A program made the translations under genes and the position numbers. From Hyphomicrobiales bacterium (GTDB taxonomy: Bacteria; Pseudomonadota; Alphaproteobacteria; Rhizobiales; Xanthobacteraceae): a stretch of 32,015 nt of DNA. Position 1 is the stretch's first letter. Each line of letters begins with the position of its first letter. This document shows, piece after piece, positions 20,701 through 29,154 of the stretch. A model generated the notes under the pieces. The model saw only the letters and a list, made by a program, of their open reading frames with translations, had not been told where the DNA came from and did no database searches. The stretch is taken from NCBI GenBank assembly GCA_019243195.1, contig JAFAUQ010000233.1:1-32015 (forward strand), in the 5' to 3' direction.

Positions 20701-22209
20701 ATGAAACGCACCTGGATGTTGGCTTTGCTGCTCGCCGCGGCGGCTCTCGCCGGCGCGCGCTACGCCTGCGCTGGACAGACTCCGGGGGCGGCGAGCGATC
20801 CCGACATACCGATAAGCCATCGCGACCGCGTCTATTCGGCCGAACAATATTCGAACACGGTCTCCGTCACCGATCCGGCCAGCAATACGCTCGTCGGCGC
20901 GATCCGCCTCGGCGATCCGCTGCCGGGGAACCTGAGCCCGCTCTACAGGGGCCAATTGCTGGTGCACGGCTTGGGTTTCTCTCCCGACCATCGCACCATT
21001 GCGGTTGTGGCGATCGGATCGAATGCGGTGAACTTCATCGATACCGCCACCAATGCGGTCAAGCACGTGACTTACGTCGGCCGCTCGCCGCACGAGGCGT
21101 TCTTCACGCCGGACGGCAAGGAAGTCTGGGTCGTGGTACGCGGCGAGAATTACGTGTCGGTGCTCGACGGCACGACCTACCAGGAAAAGACCCGCATCGC
21201 TGTTGCCAACGGCCCGGGCATGACGATCTTCTCGCCTGACGGGAAATACGGCTACGTCTGCTCGTCGTTCACGCCCGAGACCGCCGTCATAACCGTTGCC
21301 GACCATAAGATCGTCGGCAAGGTGCCGCAGGTGAGCCCGTTCTGCCCGAACATCGCCGCCACGCCCGACGGCAAGCAGGTCTGGTTCACCTTGAAGGACA
21401 CCGGCAAGACCCAGGTCTTCGACGCGCAGCCGCCCTTCTCGCTCCTGAAAACCCTCGACACCGGCCCGATCACCAATCACGTCAACATCGTGCGCAACGC
21501 CAACGGAATGTTTGCCTACGTCACCGTGGGCGGGCTCAACCAGATTCAGGTGTTTCGCACGGACGATTTTTCCAAGGTCGCAACGATCCCGACCGGCAAG
21601 CTGCCGCACGGCATCTGGCCATCGGGCGACGGCACACGCGTTTACGTCGGCCTGGAAAACGACGACAAGGTCGCCGTGGTCGACACGCTCGCCAACAAGG
21701 TGATCGCGGAGAGTCCGGTCGGCCAGGCCCCACAGGCGCTGGTCTACGTGCCGAACGCAATTCCGCCGGAAAGCGGCGGCGGCAACACGGCAATGACAAC
21801 GATGCCGGGCGTATCCGACGAAGCTGGGAGGGACAATCTGCAACCACTCGCGCTTGCCGGCAAATCGACACAACTGTGGCTCGCCGCACCGGGGGGCAAT
21901 GAGCAAACAAAGACCACCAGCGTCTCGCTGTCCGACCAGGGCTTGGTGCAGGTGCTGGAAGCCGCGGTCAGCGGGCTTGAGCCGGGCAAGCCTTACGTGC
22001 TGGCGCTGGCGAGCGAGGCGAGCGGCGACGGTACGCTTCAGCCCCTGCAAGGCTTCATGACAAATCCGGCGGGCGCGGCCGTCGTCAACGCGATCGGGCC
22101 GATCCGTCAGTCGGTGCGCGGCGAGGACAAGAACCCGCGGCGTTACCTGGTGATCGCCCCCGGAACCGCCGAGCAGCACGGAGCACCGGTCCAAGTGCAG
22201 ACCGAGTGA
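20701..22209 (+). CDS. Exported YVTN-family beta-propeller protein
   Basis: 502 residues from ATG 20701, with GGAG eight bases upstream; longer frames are not supported. A signal peptide (1-24, ...RYACA) is followed by repeated ~42-residue blades of the YVTN type, e.g. SVTDPASNTLVGAI, FIDTATNAVKHV, HEAFFTPDGKEVWVV, ITNHVNIV and HGIWPSGDGTRVYVGL, through about residue 355. The last ~145 residues form a separate domain, probably beta-rich, without propeller repeats (QLWLAAPGGNEQTKTTSV...). These proteins are periplasmic and are often linked with metal or redox functions, but no activity can be assigned. It is co-transcribed with the DUF305 lipoprotein by position. Confidence 0.85.
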   Translation: MKRTWMLALLLAAAALAGARYACAGQTPGAASDPDIPISHRDRVYSAEQYSNTVSVTDPASNTLVGAIRLGDPLPGNLSPLYRGQLLVHGLGFSPDHRTIAVVAIGSNAVNFIDTATNAVKHVTYVGRSPHEAFFTPDGKEVWVVVRGENYVSVLDGTTYQEKTRIAVANGPGMTIFSPDGKYGYVCSSFTPETAVITVADHKIVGKVPQVSPFCPNIAATPDGKQVWFTLKDTGKTQVFDAQPPFSLLKTLDTGPITNHVNIVRNANGMFAYVTVGGLNQIQVFRTDDFSKVATIPTGKLPHGIWPSGDGTRVYVGLENDDKVAVVDTLANKVIAESPVGQAPQALVYVPNAIPPESGGGNTAMTTMPGVSDEAGRDNLQPLALAGKSTQLWLAAPGGNEQTKTTSVSLSDQGLVQVLEAAVSGLEPGKPYVLALASEASGDGTLQPLQGFMTNPAGAAVVNAIGPIRQSVRGEDKNPRRYLVIAPGTAEQHGAPVQVQTE

Positions 22210-22279
22210 CGCAGGCTTTCGGAAGCGAAGTTCGCAGCAATCCGAATACCCGAGGGCCCGCGCAGGCTCCATTTCCTGC

Positions 22280-22300
22280 CGTGGCGGCAAGTCCGCCACG
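22280..22300 (+). terminator. Hairpin after YVTN gene
   Basis: CGTGGCGG-CAAGT-CCGCCACG is a perfect 8-bp stem with a 5-base loop in the 117-bp gap between the YVTN gene and paralogue B. No T-run follows. It could limit read-through. Confidence 0.45.
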
Positions 22301-22326
22301 ATGGCCGATGGGAAGGATCAGCGACC

Positions 22327-22614
22327 ATGTTCTTATGGGTGCTTTGCTTGCCGATCGCCGCCGTCATGCTGGCGGGGGCCATTGAGTGGGCGACCGCCAA
22401 GCGGGTGGAGTGTGCGGCAGAGCGATGCCCAATCAGCCGCGCTCCGGCGCGCGTGCTTGCCTTCGACGTGACGCGAGCAACACACTCGCGCGCTCCGCAG
22501 TGCTTCGCTCCTGGGTCGGCAATTGCGGGACCGGCGCAGGTGATCATGCTGCATGAAGCTCGTCGGCGATGGCCGAGGTCGACTACTGAAAGTGCTTGGC
22601 GAGCAAATCGATGA
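22327..22614 (+). CDS. Small membrane protein, paralogue B
   Basis: 95 residues from ATG 22327, with GAAGGA nine bases upstream. The N-terminal helix MFLWVLCLPIAAVMLAGAIEW matches paralogue A (19831-20052), and the tail again has AQVIMLHEARRR. Here the frame runs on 18 residues past the point where paralogue A stops, because the TGA of A reads TGG in B. The linker contains extra Cys residues (VECAAERCP). Function unknown. Confidence 0.55.
   Translation: MFLWVLCLPIAAVMLAGAIEWATAKRVECAAERCPISRAPARVLAFDVTRATHSRAPQCFAPGSAIAGPAQVIMLHEARRRWPRSTTESAWRANR
22534..22583 (+). repeat. 50-bp direct repeat, copy 2 (3' part of paralogue B)
   Basis: Same orientation as 20014-20063, with five differences, one of which removes the stop codon used by paralogue A. 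Confidence 0.7.
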
Positions 22615-22821
22615 ACGTGTGCGAGGTGACGTTAGAGCAGTTCGTTGAAGCAAAATGACACAAAACACCCAAGCTGGTCATAGCGCGCGCCGCGCGGGCG
22701 AATACTCTCCGCCACGTTCGCGCCGACGACGCCGGGCCGCCACCTGATGGTGACGGAGGAGTTCCCACACTCATCGTGTTTTCTTATAGGCGGCGTCGAG
22801 CATTGACGGAGGGCAGGACAC

Positions 22822-23196
22822 ATGGTGACAACTGTCGGCTTCTACCTGTCCGGCGTGATCGCGGCGGGCATCATTTTTATCGGCAGCCGATTTCTATGGG
22901 CCCCTTCCTCAGCGGCTGCGGGTTATGGCGTACCGGCTGGCACCGAGCCGCATTCGCGGGCATATCTCTCAGCTAAAGGCATTCGTGATATCGTATCGGG
23001 CCTGTTCCTCGCCATCCTCATGGTTTTCGGGTCCGCAAACGCCCTTGGTTGGTTCATGCTGGCCGCCACTATCATACCTATCGCTGACGGCATGATTGTG
23101 TTGCAGCAGGGTGGGAGCAGGGCCGTGGCGTTCGGCGTACATGGTGGCACGGCCGCTGCTATGCTGATTATCAGTGGATTGCTGCTATTTGGTTGA
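22822..23196 (+). CDS. DUF4267 small integral membrane protein
   Basis: 124 residues with four hydrophobic helices (~5-25, 58-75, 78-95, 103-122) and the conserved RDIVSGLFLAIL segment of DUF4267 proteins. ATG 22822 has GGAGGGCAGG upstream. The family is uncharacterised and occurs in many bacteria and fungi next to regulators; no transport substrate is known. It ends 107 bp before the convergent DUF892 gene. The 207 bp upstream show nothing certain. Confidence 0.75.
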   Translation: MVTTVGFYLSGVIAAGIIFIGSRFLWAPSSAAAGYGVPAGTEPHSRAYLSAKGIRDIVSGLFLAILMVFGSANALGWFMLAATIIPIADGMIVLQQGGSRAVAFGVHGGTAAAMLIISGLLLFG

Positions 23197-23303
23197 CGAC
23201 TTTCGAGAGTTCTCGTCACGCAGTGTTTCAAAGCGGAGGCCTTGCGCGTGCACATCAGATGAGTTGCCTGGCCTGTATTTCAATGACGGGGGCCCGCATC
23301 ACC

Positions 23304-23804
23304 TCACGCCGCCCTTAGCCCCGCATCTCGTTCCGCGAGCTCGCCAAGCCGCTGGTCGGCGCCCTGCTCCTCCGCGAGGTTCTGCTCGAGGATCGCCGCG
23401 CAGTCCTCGCGTTCGAGGCGCTTGGCCCAGGCGATCAGCGAGCCGTAGCGGGTGATCTCGTAATGCTCAAGCGCCTGCGCGGCGGCGATGATCGCGGCGT
23501 CGATCGCCTGCGTGTCGGCTTCACCGGTCACATCCGCGGCTTCGGCTATGATGCCGTCGATCGCCGGACACTTGAGATGGCGCGGATCGGTGCCATACAG
23601 GCTGAACACGTCCTCGAGCCGGTCGATGTGGTTGATGGTCTCGCCGAGATGATCGTGCAGCCGCTGCTTGAGCTGCGGATCGTGCGCCGTCTCGATCATG
23701 TCGGGCAGCGCCTGCATGATCTGGTGCTCGGCATAATAGATGTCGCGCAGTCCATGCACGAAAAGATCGCTGATCGTCTTGATGTCGCGGGTGAAGAAAC
23801 CCAT
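23304..23804 (-). CDS. DUF892 (YciE/YciF-like) ferritin-like stress protein
   Basis: 166 residues matching the DUF892 family: opening DLFVHGLRDIYYAEHQIMQALPDM, then GETINHIDRLEDVF, CPAIDGIIAEA and a final helix with LEHYEITRYGSLIAWAK. The glutamate/histidine pattern of a ferritin-like di-metal four-helix bundle is visible (E26-H27, E55-H59, E113-H114, E116). ATG 23804 is preceded by GGGAGAGG. Relatives are induced in general or osmotic stress. A perfect EcfG-type promoter lies 56-81 bp upstream, which supports control by the PhyR-EcfG pathway. Confidence 0.9.
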   Translation of the reverse strand: MGFFTRDIKTISDLFVHGLRDIYYAEHQIMQALPDMIETAHDPQLKQRLHDHLGETINHIDRLEDVFSLYGTDPRHLKCPAIDGIIAEAADVTGEADTQAIDAAIIAAAQALEHYEITRYGSLIAWAKRLEREDCAAILEQNLAEEQGADQRLGELAERDAGLRAA

Positions 23805-23859
23805 GGCCGCGCCTCTCCCTCTGCCTCGCTGTCATGAAGGTGCCCGTCGCCGATGCTTC

Positions 23860-23885
23860 AACGAAGCGGGCAGCCACGCGGTTCC
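23860..23885 (-). promoter_or_regulatory. EcfG general-stress promoter of the DUF892 gene
   Basis: On the minus strand, GGAAC (23885-23881), a 17-base spacer and CGTT (23863-23860) match the alphaproteobacterial EcfG (sigma-EcfG) consensus GGAAC-N16/17-CGTT exactly. Transcription would begin near 23853, giving a leader of about 50 bases before the ATG at 23804. The remaining sequence to 24120 is the upstream region of the divergent amidohydrolase and holds no other gene. Confidence 0.7.
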
Positions 23886-24120
23886 GAAACACCGCCCTTT
23901 ATAGGAACGAATAACCGTCCCCCGACATTTCCATGAGTGCATTGATACCGTTGCCGCCGGCGGCGCTTGGATTGCGCCGGTACCGGCGAGATATCCATTC
24001 ACCTCCAATGACGCCGATCTTCACTCTATCCGCGCGCCGCCGCCGGGCCATCGGGCGAATTCCCTTGTTGCATTGGTGACCGAATGCCCGCAGGTATTTG
24101 CCCTGTCGGGAGGGAAGACC

Positions 24121-25557
24121 TTGACCACCACGCTGATCAAGAACGCCGACTGGGCGATCGCCTGGGAGGATGGCGCCAAGCGTCACGTCTACCGCAAGGG
24201 CATCGACGTTGCCTTCACCGATGATGCGATTATGCACGTCGGGCCGGGCTTCGCGGGCGCCGCCGACATGACGATCGACGGCCGTGGCCGCATGGTCATG
24301 CCCGGGCTCGTGAACATCCATGCCCATCCGAGTCACGAGCCGGTCTATCGCGGCATCCGCGAAGAGCACGGCGTTCCCAACATGTACATGTCGAGCCTCT
24401 ACGAGCGCAGCCAGGCATTCGACATTTCCGACCCGGGGCTGCGGCGCGCGAGCCTCGAAGTGGCGCTGTGCGAATTGCTCAAGAGCGGCGTCACCGCGGT
24501 CTGCGACATTTCCCCGATCTACGACGGCTGGGCCGACGTCTTCGCCAAAAGCGGCATGCGCGGTTTCCTCGCGCCGGGCTACGCCAGCGCGCGCTGGAAG
24601 CTTTCCGACGATCGCTCGCTCGGGTTCGACTGGGACGAGGCGCGCGGCCGCAAGGGGATGGAAGCAGCGCTCGCCTTCATCGACGGCCTCGCCAAGCATC
24701 CGTCCGGCCTGCTCTCCGGCGTGGTGTCGCCCATGCAGATCGAGAACTGCTCCGACGATTTGTTGCGCGACAGCCTCGCTGCCGCCAACGACCGCAAAAT
24801 TCCCTTCACCCTGCACGTCGCCCAGGGCGTGCTCGAACATCTCGAGATGGTCAAGCGCCACGGCGTGACCCCGATCCGGCATGCGCGCGACCTCGGCATT
24901 CTCGGCCCGACCTCGGTCATCGGCCACGCCATCCTGCCGGATACGCACTCGTGGATCCGCTGGTGGACCAAGGACGACATCCATTCGCTCGCCGACGCGG
25001 GCTGCTCGGTCGCGCATTGCCCGACGCCGTTCGCGCGCTACGGCATTCTGATGGAAAGCTTCGGCGACTACGTGCGCGCCGGAATCAACTTGGGCATTGG
25101 CACCGACGTGTCGCCGCACAACATGCTCGAGGAAATCCGCAAGGCCGGCACCTTTGCGCGCATCGCTTCGCGCGACATCAACAACGTATCAAGCGGCATG
25201 CTGTTTCACGCCGCGACCGCCGCCGGAGCCAAGGCGCTGATGCGCGATGACCTGGGCAAGCTTAAGCCCGGCGCCAAGGCGGACATTGTGCTCGTCGACG
25301 TGACGCACCCGGACATGATGCCGGCGCGGGACCCGCTGCGCTCGCTCATCTTCCACGCCGCCGACCGCGCGGTGAAGGACGTGTACGTCGCCGGCCGGCG
25401 TATCGTCGCTGACGGCGACGTCACGACGCTCGACCACGCCGGCGCGGCGGCGCGGCTTGCGGAAGCGCAGGCTCGGATGATGGCGGGCACGCCCAGGCGC
25501 GACTACCGCGGCCGCAGCGCGGATGAAATTGCGCCGCTGACCTTGCCTATCCTCTGA
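24121..25557 (+). CDS. Amidohydrolase (TRZ/ATZ/guanine-deaminase-like)
   Basis: 478 residues from TTG 24121, chosen because GGGAGGG lies six bases upstream; the frame is open to 24073 but the extra residues are not family-like. Metal ligands of the amidohydrolase superfamily are present: H67 and H69 (NIHAHPSHE), H232 (TLHVAQG), H269 (IGHAILP) and D329 (GIGTDVSPHN). The N-terminal strand (TTTLIKNADWAIAWE) and C-terminal AKADIVLVDV form the usual beta-sandwich. The enzyme is a cytosolic deaminase or hydrolase of an N-heterocycle or amide; the exact substrate is not evident. The convergent racemase-like gene, the binding protein and the amidase nearby fit a nitrogen-compound scavenging locus. 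Confidence 0.9.
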   Translation: MTTTLIKNADWAIAWEDGAKRHVYRKGIDVAFTDDAIMHVGPGFAGAADMTIDGRGRMVMPGLVNIHAHPSHEPVYRGIREEHGVPNMYMSSLYERSQAFDISDPGLRRASLEVALCELLKSGVTAVCDISPIYDGWADVFAKSGMRGFLAPGYASARWKLSDDRSLGFDWDEARGRKGMEAALAFIDGLAKHPSGLLSGVVSPMQIENCSDDLLRDSLAAANDRKIPFTLHVAQGVLEHLEMVKRHGVTPIRHARDLGILGPTSVIGHAILPDTHSWIRWWTKDDIHSLADAGCSVAHCPTPFARYGILMESFGDYVRAGINLGIGTDVSPHNMLEEIRKAGTFARIASRDINNVSSGMLFHAATAAGAKALMRDDLGKLKPGAKADIVLVDVTHPDMMPARDPLRSLIFHAADRAVKDVYVAGRRIVADGDVTTLDHAGAAARLAEAQARMMAGTPRRDYRGRSADEIAPLTLPIL

Positions 25558-25558
25558 A

Positions 25559-25659
25559 TCGTCATGCCCGCGAAAGCGGGCATCCAGTAAACACCGGCCG
25601 TCGTATTATTTGAAAGCCCGGTGGTTACTGGATCGCCCGGTCAAGCCGGGCGATGACGA
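25559..25659. repeat. 101-bp palindromic intergenic element (REP/MITE-like)
   Basis: Imperfect terminal inverted repeats run TCGTCATGCCCG... and ...CGGGCGATGACGA, with CCAGTA/TACTGG inside. Each half is itself a hairpin: GCCCGC-GAAA-GCGGGC (25566-25581) and CGCCCGG-TCAAG-CCGGGCG (25634-25652). It lies between convergent genes and starts 2 bp after the amidohydrolase stop, so it may act as a bidirectional terminator. Elements of this form are common between genes in Bradyrhizobium relatives. Confidence 0.75.
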
Positions 25660-25680
25660 GCAGAGCTTGTTGCTCGGAAA

Positions 25681-26433
25681 TCACTTCGCGTTCTCCCCCT
25701 CGATGAGCGCCGCAAGCTGCGCCGAGAGGCCGGTGGTGCGCACCGGCGTCGTGGGCGAAAACGAACCGGAGCGCGGCTTGGCGAGCTTGAGCGCGGCCGC
25801 CGCTTCCGCCATCTGTACCGCCGCGACGACATTATCGATCAGCGGCACCGGGACCTTGCCGGCGATGCGCTCGGCCATCCCCGCAAAGCCGATGCCGCCG
25901 AGGATGACCACGTCGGCGCCGTCGCGCTGCACGGTCTCGGCGCACGCCTGCGTCAGGACATCGAGGGCGGCCTCCGGATTGGCGGCGATCTCGCCGCCCG
26001 AGGGCGCCACCGTGCGCACTGCCGCCAGGTTCGCGGTCAGCCCGATGGCGGCGACGAACTCTTCGAGCATCGGGCCCCAGCGATGGCCGCCGGTCACGAT
26101 CGAAAACTTTCGCCCGAGCGTCGAGGCGAGATGGCACGAGGCTTCCGCCATGCCGACCACCGGCACCGGCGAAATCTCCCGCAAAGCAAACAGTCCGGGA
26201 TCGCCGAAGCAGGCGAGCAGCACCACGTCGGCCCCCCTGCCCTCGCGCGCGAACACGTCGAGCGCCGCGTGCCCGGCGATCGCGGCGGCCGCGCGGGTGG
26301 CGATATAGCGAGCGCCGAACCGGCCGGTCGCCGGCACGATTTCGGTCTCCGGCCGCGCCGCCTTGCGGGCGACCCGCGCGCCCTGCTCGGTGAGATCGGC
26401 GCTGGTGTTGGGATTGACGAAGAGAAGGCGCAT
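25681..26433 (-). CDS. Asp/Glu/hydantoin racemase-family protein lacking the second Cys
   Basis: 250 residues of the Asp/Glu/hydantoin racemase superfamily: MRLLFVNPNTS start, LLACFGDPG with C75, PVVGMAEASC, FSIVTGG and the C-terminal DVVILGGIGFAGM. Hydantoin racemases normally use two cysteines, about residues 76 and 181; here the first is present (C75) but the second position reads G180 (ILGG instead of ILGC). A two-base racemase mechanism is therefore doubtful, and a decarboxylase-like or other isomerase activity is possible. The ribosome site is weak. It is convergent with the amidohydrolase; palindromic elements flank it on both sides. Confidence 0.82.
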   Translation of the reverse strand: MRLLFVNPNTSADLTEQGARVARKAARPETEIVPATGRFGARYIATRAAAAIAGHAALDVFAREGRGADVVLLACFGDPGLFALREISPVPVVGMAEASCHLASTLGRKFSIVTGGHRWGPMLEEFVAAIGLTANLAAVRTVAPSGGEIAANPEAALDVLTQACAETVQRDGADVVILGGIGFAGMAERIAGKVPVPLIDNVVAAVQMAEAAAALKLAKPRSGSFSPTTPVRTTGLSAQLAALIEGENAK

Positions 26434-26495
26434 GGCGCCTGTCTAACATAAATCCGCCGCGGCTGGCGCCACGGCGGATGCAAATCGCGGTCGGT

Positions 26496-26616
26496 CGTCA
26501 TTCCGGGGCGCGCCGAAGGCGCGAGCCCGGAACCCATGAACACCGTCCTGCATATTTGCTCAGTCCGTGTTCATGGACCCCAGGCTCCCTCGCTTCGCTC
26601 GGGCCCCGGGGTGACG
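26496..26616. repeat. 121-bp palindromic intergenic element
   Basis: Ends CGTCATTCCGGGGCG and CCCCGGGGTGACG are imperfect inverted repeats, with CCATGAACAC and GTGTTCATGG as an inner inverted pair. Internal hairpin CGCGCC-GAA-GGCGCG at 26509-26523. It fills most of the gap between the binding-protein stop (26627) and the racemase start (26433). It is a different family from the 25559 element but has the same layout. Confidence 0.7.
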
Positions 26617-26626
26617 GCTAACGCCG

Positions 26627-27853
26627 TCAGCTCTTCTTTGCGACCAGCGGGCAGCCGCCCTGGTCGAGCGGGCGCCACGCCTCGTCGGCCGCGATGGTCT
26701 TGATCAGCGTGTAGTAATCCCACTGGGCCTTGCTGTCGGCGGGCTTCTTCACCTGCCACAGAAACATCGGATGCATGTGACGGCCGTCCTCGCGCACGCG
26801 ACCCTCGCCGAAGGTCGCGTCCTTGGTCGGCAGCTCCTTCATTTTCTGCACAACCTTCGCGCCGTCGGTGGTCTGCGCCGCCTCGACGGCTTTGAGATAA
26901 TGCAGCATGCCGCCGTAGTTGCCGGCATGATTCATGGTCGGATAGAGCCGGCCGTTCATCTTCTCGACGAAGCGCTTGGTCCAGGCGCGGGTGTCGTCGT
27001 TCATGTCCCAGTAGAACGCCTCGGTGAATTGCAGACCCTGCGCCACGTCGAGGCCGAGCGAATTCACGTCGGTGATGAACACCAGCAGGCCCGCCATGCG
27101 CTGGCCCGCTTTGACGATGCCGAACTCGGACGCCTGTTTGACCGAGTTGATGGTGTCGCCGCCGGCGTTGGCGAGGCCGATCACCTTGGCCTGCGAAGTC
27201 TGCGCTTGCAGCAGGTAAGAGGAGAAGTCCGAGGTGTTGAGCGGCACGCGCACGCCGCCGACCACCTTGCCGCCCATCTGCTTAACAACCGCCGCGGTCT
27301 GCGCCTCGAGGTCATGGCCGAAGGCGTAGTCTGCGGTGATGAAGAACCAGGTGTCGCCGCCGGTCGCGACCACCGCGCGCCCGGTGCCGTTGGCGAGGGC
27401 GAAATTGTCGAACGTCCAGTGCACGGTGTTCGGGCTGCAGGCGTCGCCGGTGAGCCGCGTGGTGCCGGCCGAGCCGTTGACCATCACCTTGTTGAGCTGG
27501 CGCGTCACGTCGTTGACGGCGAGCGCGACCGCGGAGTTCGGCACGTCGAGGATCATGTCGACGCCCTCACGCTCGATCCACTGGCGCGCGATGTTGGAGC
27601 CGATGTCGGGTTTGTTCTGATGGTCGGCGAAAATAAGCTCGACCTTCAGCTTCGAATTCGGATTGGCCTTCATGTAATCTTCGATCGCCAGGCGGGCGGC
27701 GACCACCGAGCCCTGCCCGGTCGCGTCGGCATAGAGGCTCGACTGATCGTTGAGCACGCCGACCTTGACGTGACCGTCGAACGCGGCCTGGCCGAAAGCC
27801 GCCGACGTGGTCGCGAGAAACCCGGCGGCAAGCGCCGTCATCAACACACGCAT
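26627..27853 (-). CDS. Branched-chain-type ABC substrate-binding protein
   Basis: 408 residues (Peripla_BP_6 / LivJ-like). Start ATG 27853 with GGAGG six bases upstream; an in-frame extension to 27934 is not supported. Signal peptide 1-22 (MRVLMTALAAGFLATTSAAFG). Family motifs are KVGVLNDQSSLYAD at the N-terminus, DHQNKPDIG, NTVHWTFDNFALANG and FITADYAFGHDLE. The usual ligands of this large family in Hyphomicrobiales are amides, urea, aromatic acids and amino acids; the ligand here is unknown. No permease or ATPase genes lie nearby, so it is an orphan binding protein or pairs with distant components. Neighbouring hydrolases suggest a nitrogen-containing ligand. Confidence 0.9.
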   Translation of the reverse strand: MRVLMTALAAGFLATTSAAFGQAAFDGHVKVGVLNDQSSLYADATGQGSVVAARLAIEDYMKANPNSKLKVELIFADHQNKPDIGSNIARQWIEREGVDMILDVPNSAVALAVNDVTRQLNKVMVNGSAGTTRLTGDACSPNTVHWTFDNFALANGTGRAVVATGGDTWFFITADYAFGHDLEAQTAAVVKQMGGKVVGGVRVPLNTSDFSSYLLQAQTSQAKVIGLANAGGDTINSVKQASEFGIVKAGQRMAGLLVFITDVNSLGLDVAQGLQFTEAFYWDMNDDTRAWTKRFVEKMNGRLYPTMNHAGNYGGMLHYLKAVEAAQTTDGAKVVQKMKELPTKDATFGEGRVREDGRHMHPMFLWQVKKPADSKAQWDYYTLIKTIAADEAWRPLDQGGCPLVAKKS

Positions 27854-27963
27854 CCATTTCCTCCGTTTCGTTCTTGAGCGGCGACCTTGGTCATCGCCTC
27901 GCCCCTTTATAGCCGGGCAAGGCGGCGGGGACACCCGACCAAAGTCGAAGAGTTAACACTGGA

Positions 27964-29154
27964 TCAGCCGATTAGTTGCCCAGCCACCGCCGCGAGCACG
28001 ACCACCAGCCACGGCGGCACGCGCCATAGGGCGAGCAGCAGAAACGCAGTCACCCCGACCGCAAAGTCGGCCGGGCGCTCGATCGCGCTCGTCCACACCG
28101 GTTGGTAGAGCGCGGCGAGCAGCAGCCCGACCACGGCGGCGTTCACGCCGCGCAGCGCGGTCTGTGCGGCCGGACGCTCGCGCAGCTGCGCCCAGAACGG
28201 CAGCGCGCCGAACACCAGCAGGAACGACGGCAGGAACACCGCGACGAGGCAGATGATCGCGCCGAGCCACCCGTTGGGCGGCGGCGTCATGGCGGCGCCG
28301 AGATAGGCGGAGAACGTAAACAGCGGCCCGGGCACCGCCTGCGCAGCGCCGTAGCCGGCGAGGAACGCGTCGTTGCTGATCCAGCCCGGCGGTACGACGG
28401 AGGCTTGCAGCAGCGGCAGCACCACGTGGCCGCCGCCGAACACCAGCGAGCCCGAGCGATAGAAGCTCGCCGCAAGTTCGAGCGCGTGCTCGTGCGTCGT
28501 CGCCGCGATGATCGGCAGCCCGATCAGCAAAATAAAAAACACCGCTAGGCACGCGAGCGCGAAGGCGCGCCCGATCGGCACGACCAGATCGCTGCCGTGT
28601 GCTGCTACCGTGCGCGGCAGCGCGATCAGCCCGGCGACCGCGCCCAGCAGGATAGCGCCGATCTGGCCCCACGCGGTCGCAAACGTGAGCGCCACGATGG
28701 CCGCGAGCACCGCGATGGTGGCACGCGCGCGGTCGGGCGCGAGCGACTGCGCCATGCCCCACACCGCCTGCGCCACCACGGCGACCGCCGCGATCTTGAG
28801 CCCATGCAGCCAGCCGCCGCCGGCCGCGCCGTCGAAGCGCTCGACCCCGTAGGCGAACAGCACCATGGCGAGCGCCGACGGCAAGGTGAATCCGGTCCAG
28901 GCGGCGAGCGCTCCCGGGACGCCGGCGCGCGTCAGGCCGATGCCGATGCCGACCTGGCTCGATGCGGGACCGGGCAGGAACTGACACAGCGCAACGAGGT
29001 CCGCGTAAGCGGGCTCCTGCAACCAGGCTCGGCGGGCGACGAACTCAGCGCGGAAATAGCCGAGGTGCGCGACCGGGCCGCCGAATGACGTGAGCCCCAA
29101 CTTGAGAAACGCGCGCAGCACCTCGGGCCAACTGCCTGCGGTCTTCTCGGCCAT
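27964..29154 (-). CDS. chrA: Chromate transporter ChrA
   Basis: 396 residues, the usual length of a long-chain CHR protein with two homologous halves. First half: LKLGLTSFGGPVAHLGYFR and CQFLPGPASSQVGIGIG. Second half: SGSLVFGGGHVVLPLLQ and FLAGYGAAQAVPGPLFTFSAYLGAAM. About ten hydrophobic segments. ATG 29154 has GAGGAGGGGC upstream. The family exports chromate, sometimes functioning with sulfate. It is divergent from a YeiH-family exporter across a 154-bp gap. No chrB regulator is present, so it may act as part of the housekeeping oxyanion system rather than a resistance operon. Confidence 0.9.
   Translation of the reverse strand: MAEKTAGSWPEVLRAFLKLGLTSFGGPVAHLGYFRAEFVARRAWLQEPAYADLVALCQFLPGPASSQVGIGIGLTRAGVPGALAAWTGFTLPSALAMVLFAYGVERFDGAAGGGWLHGLKIAAVAVVAQAVWGMAQSLAPDRARATIAVLAAIVALTFATAWGQIGAILLGAVAGLIALPRTVAAHGSDLVVPIGRAFALACLAVFFILLIGLPIIAATTHEHALELAASFYRSGSLVFGGGHVVLPLLQASVVPPGWISNDAFLAGYGAAQAVPGPLFTFSAYLGAAMTPPPNGWLGAIICLVAVFLPSFLLVFGALPFWAQLRERPAAQTALRGVNAAVVGLLLAALYQPVWTSAIERPADFAVGVTAFLLLALWRVPPWLVVVLAAVAGQLIG

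Noticed and set aside
20653-22299. A 548-codon minus-strand frame
   Set aside because: It is antisense to the DUF305 and YVTN genes and shows no recognisable domain.
19831-22614. Direct repeats as the ends of a transposon carrying the DUF305 and YVTN genes
   Set aside because: No transposase, no terminal inverted repeats and no target duplication are visible; gene duplication explains the repeats.
23899-25119. A 406-codon minus-strand frame
   Set aside because: It is antisense to the amidohydrolase, whose metal ligands are all present in the plus frame.
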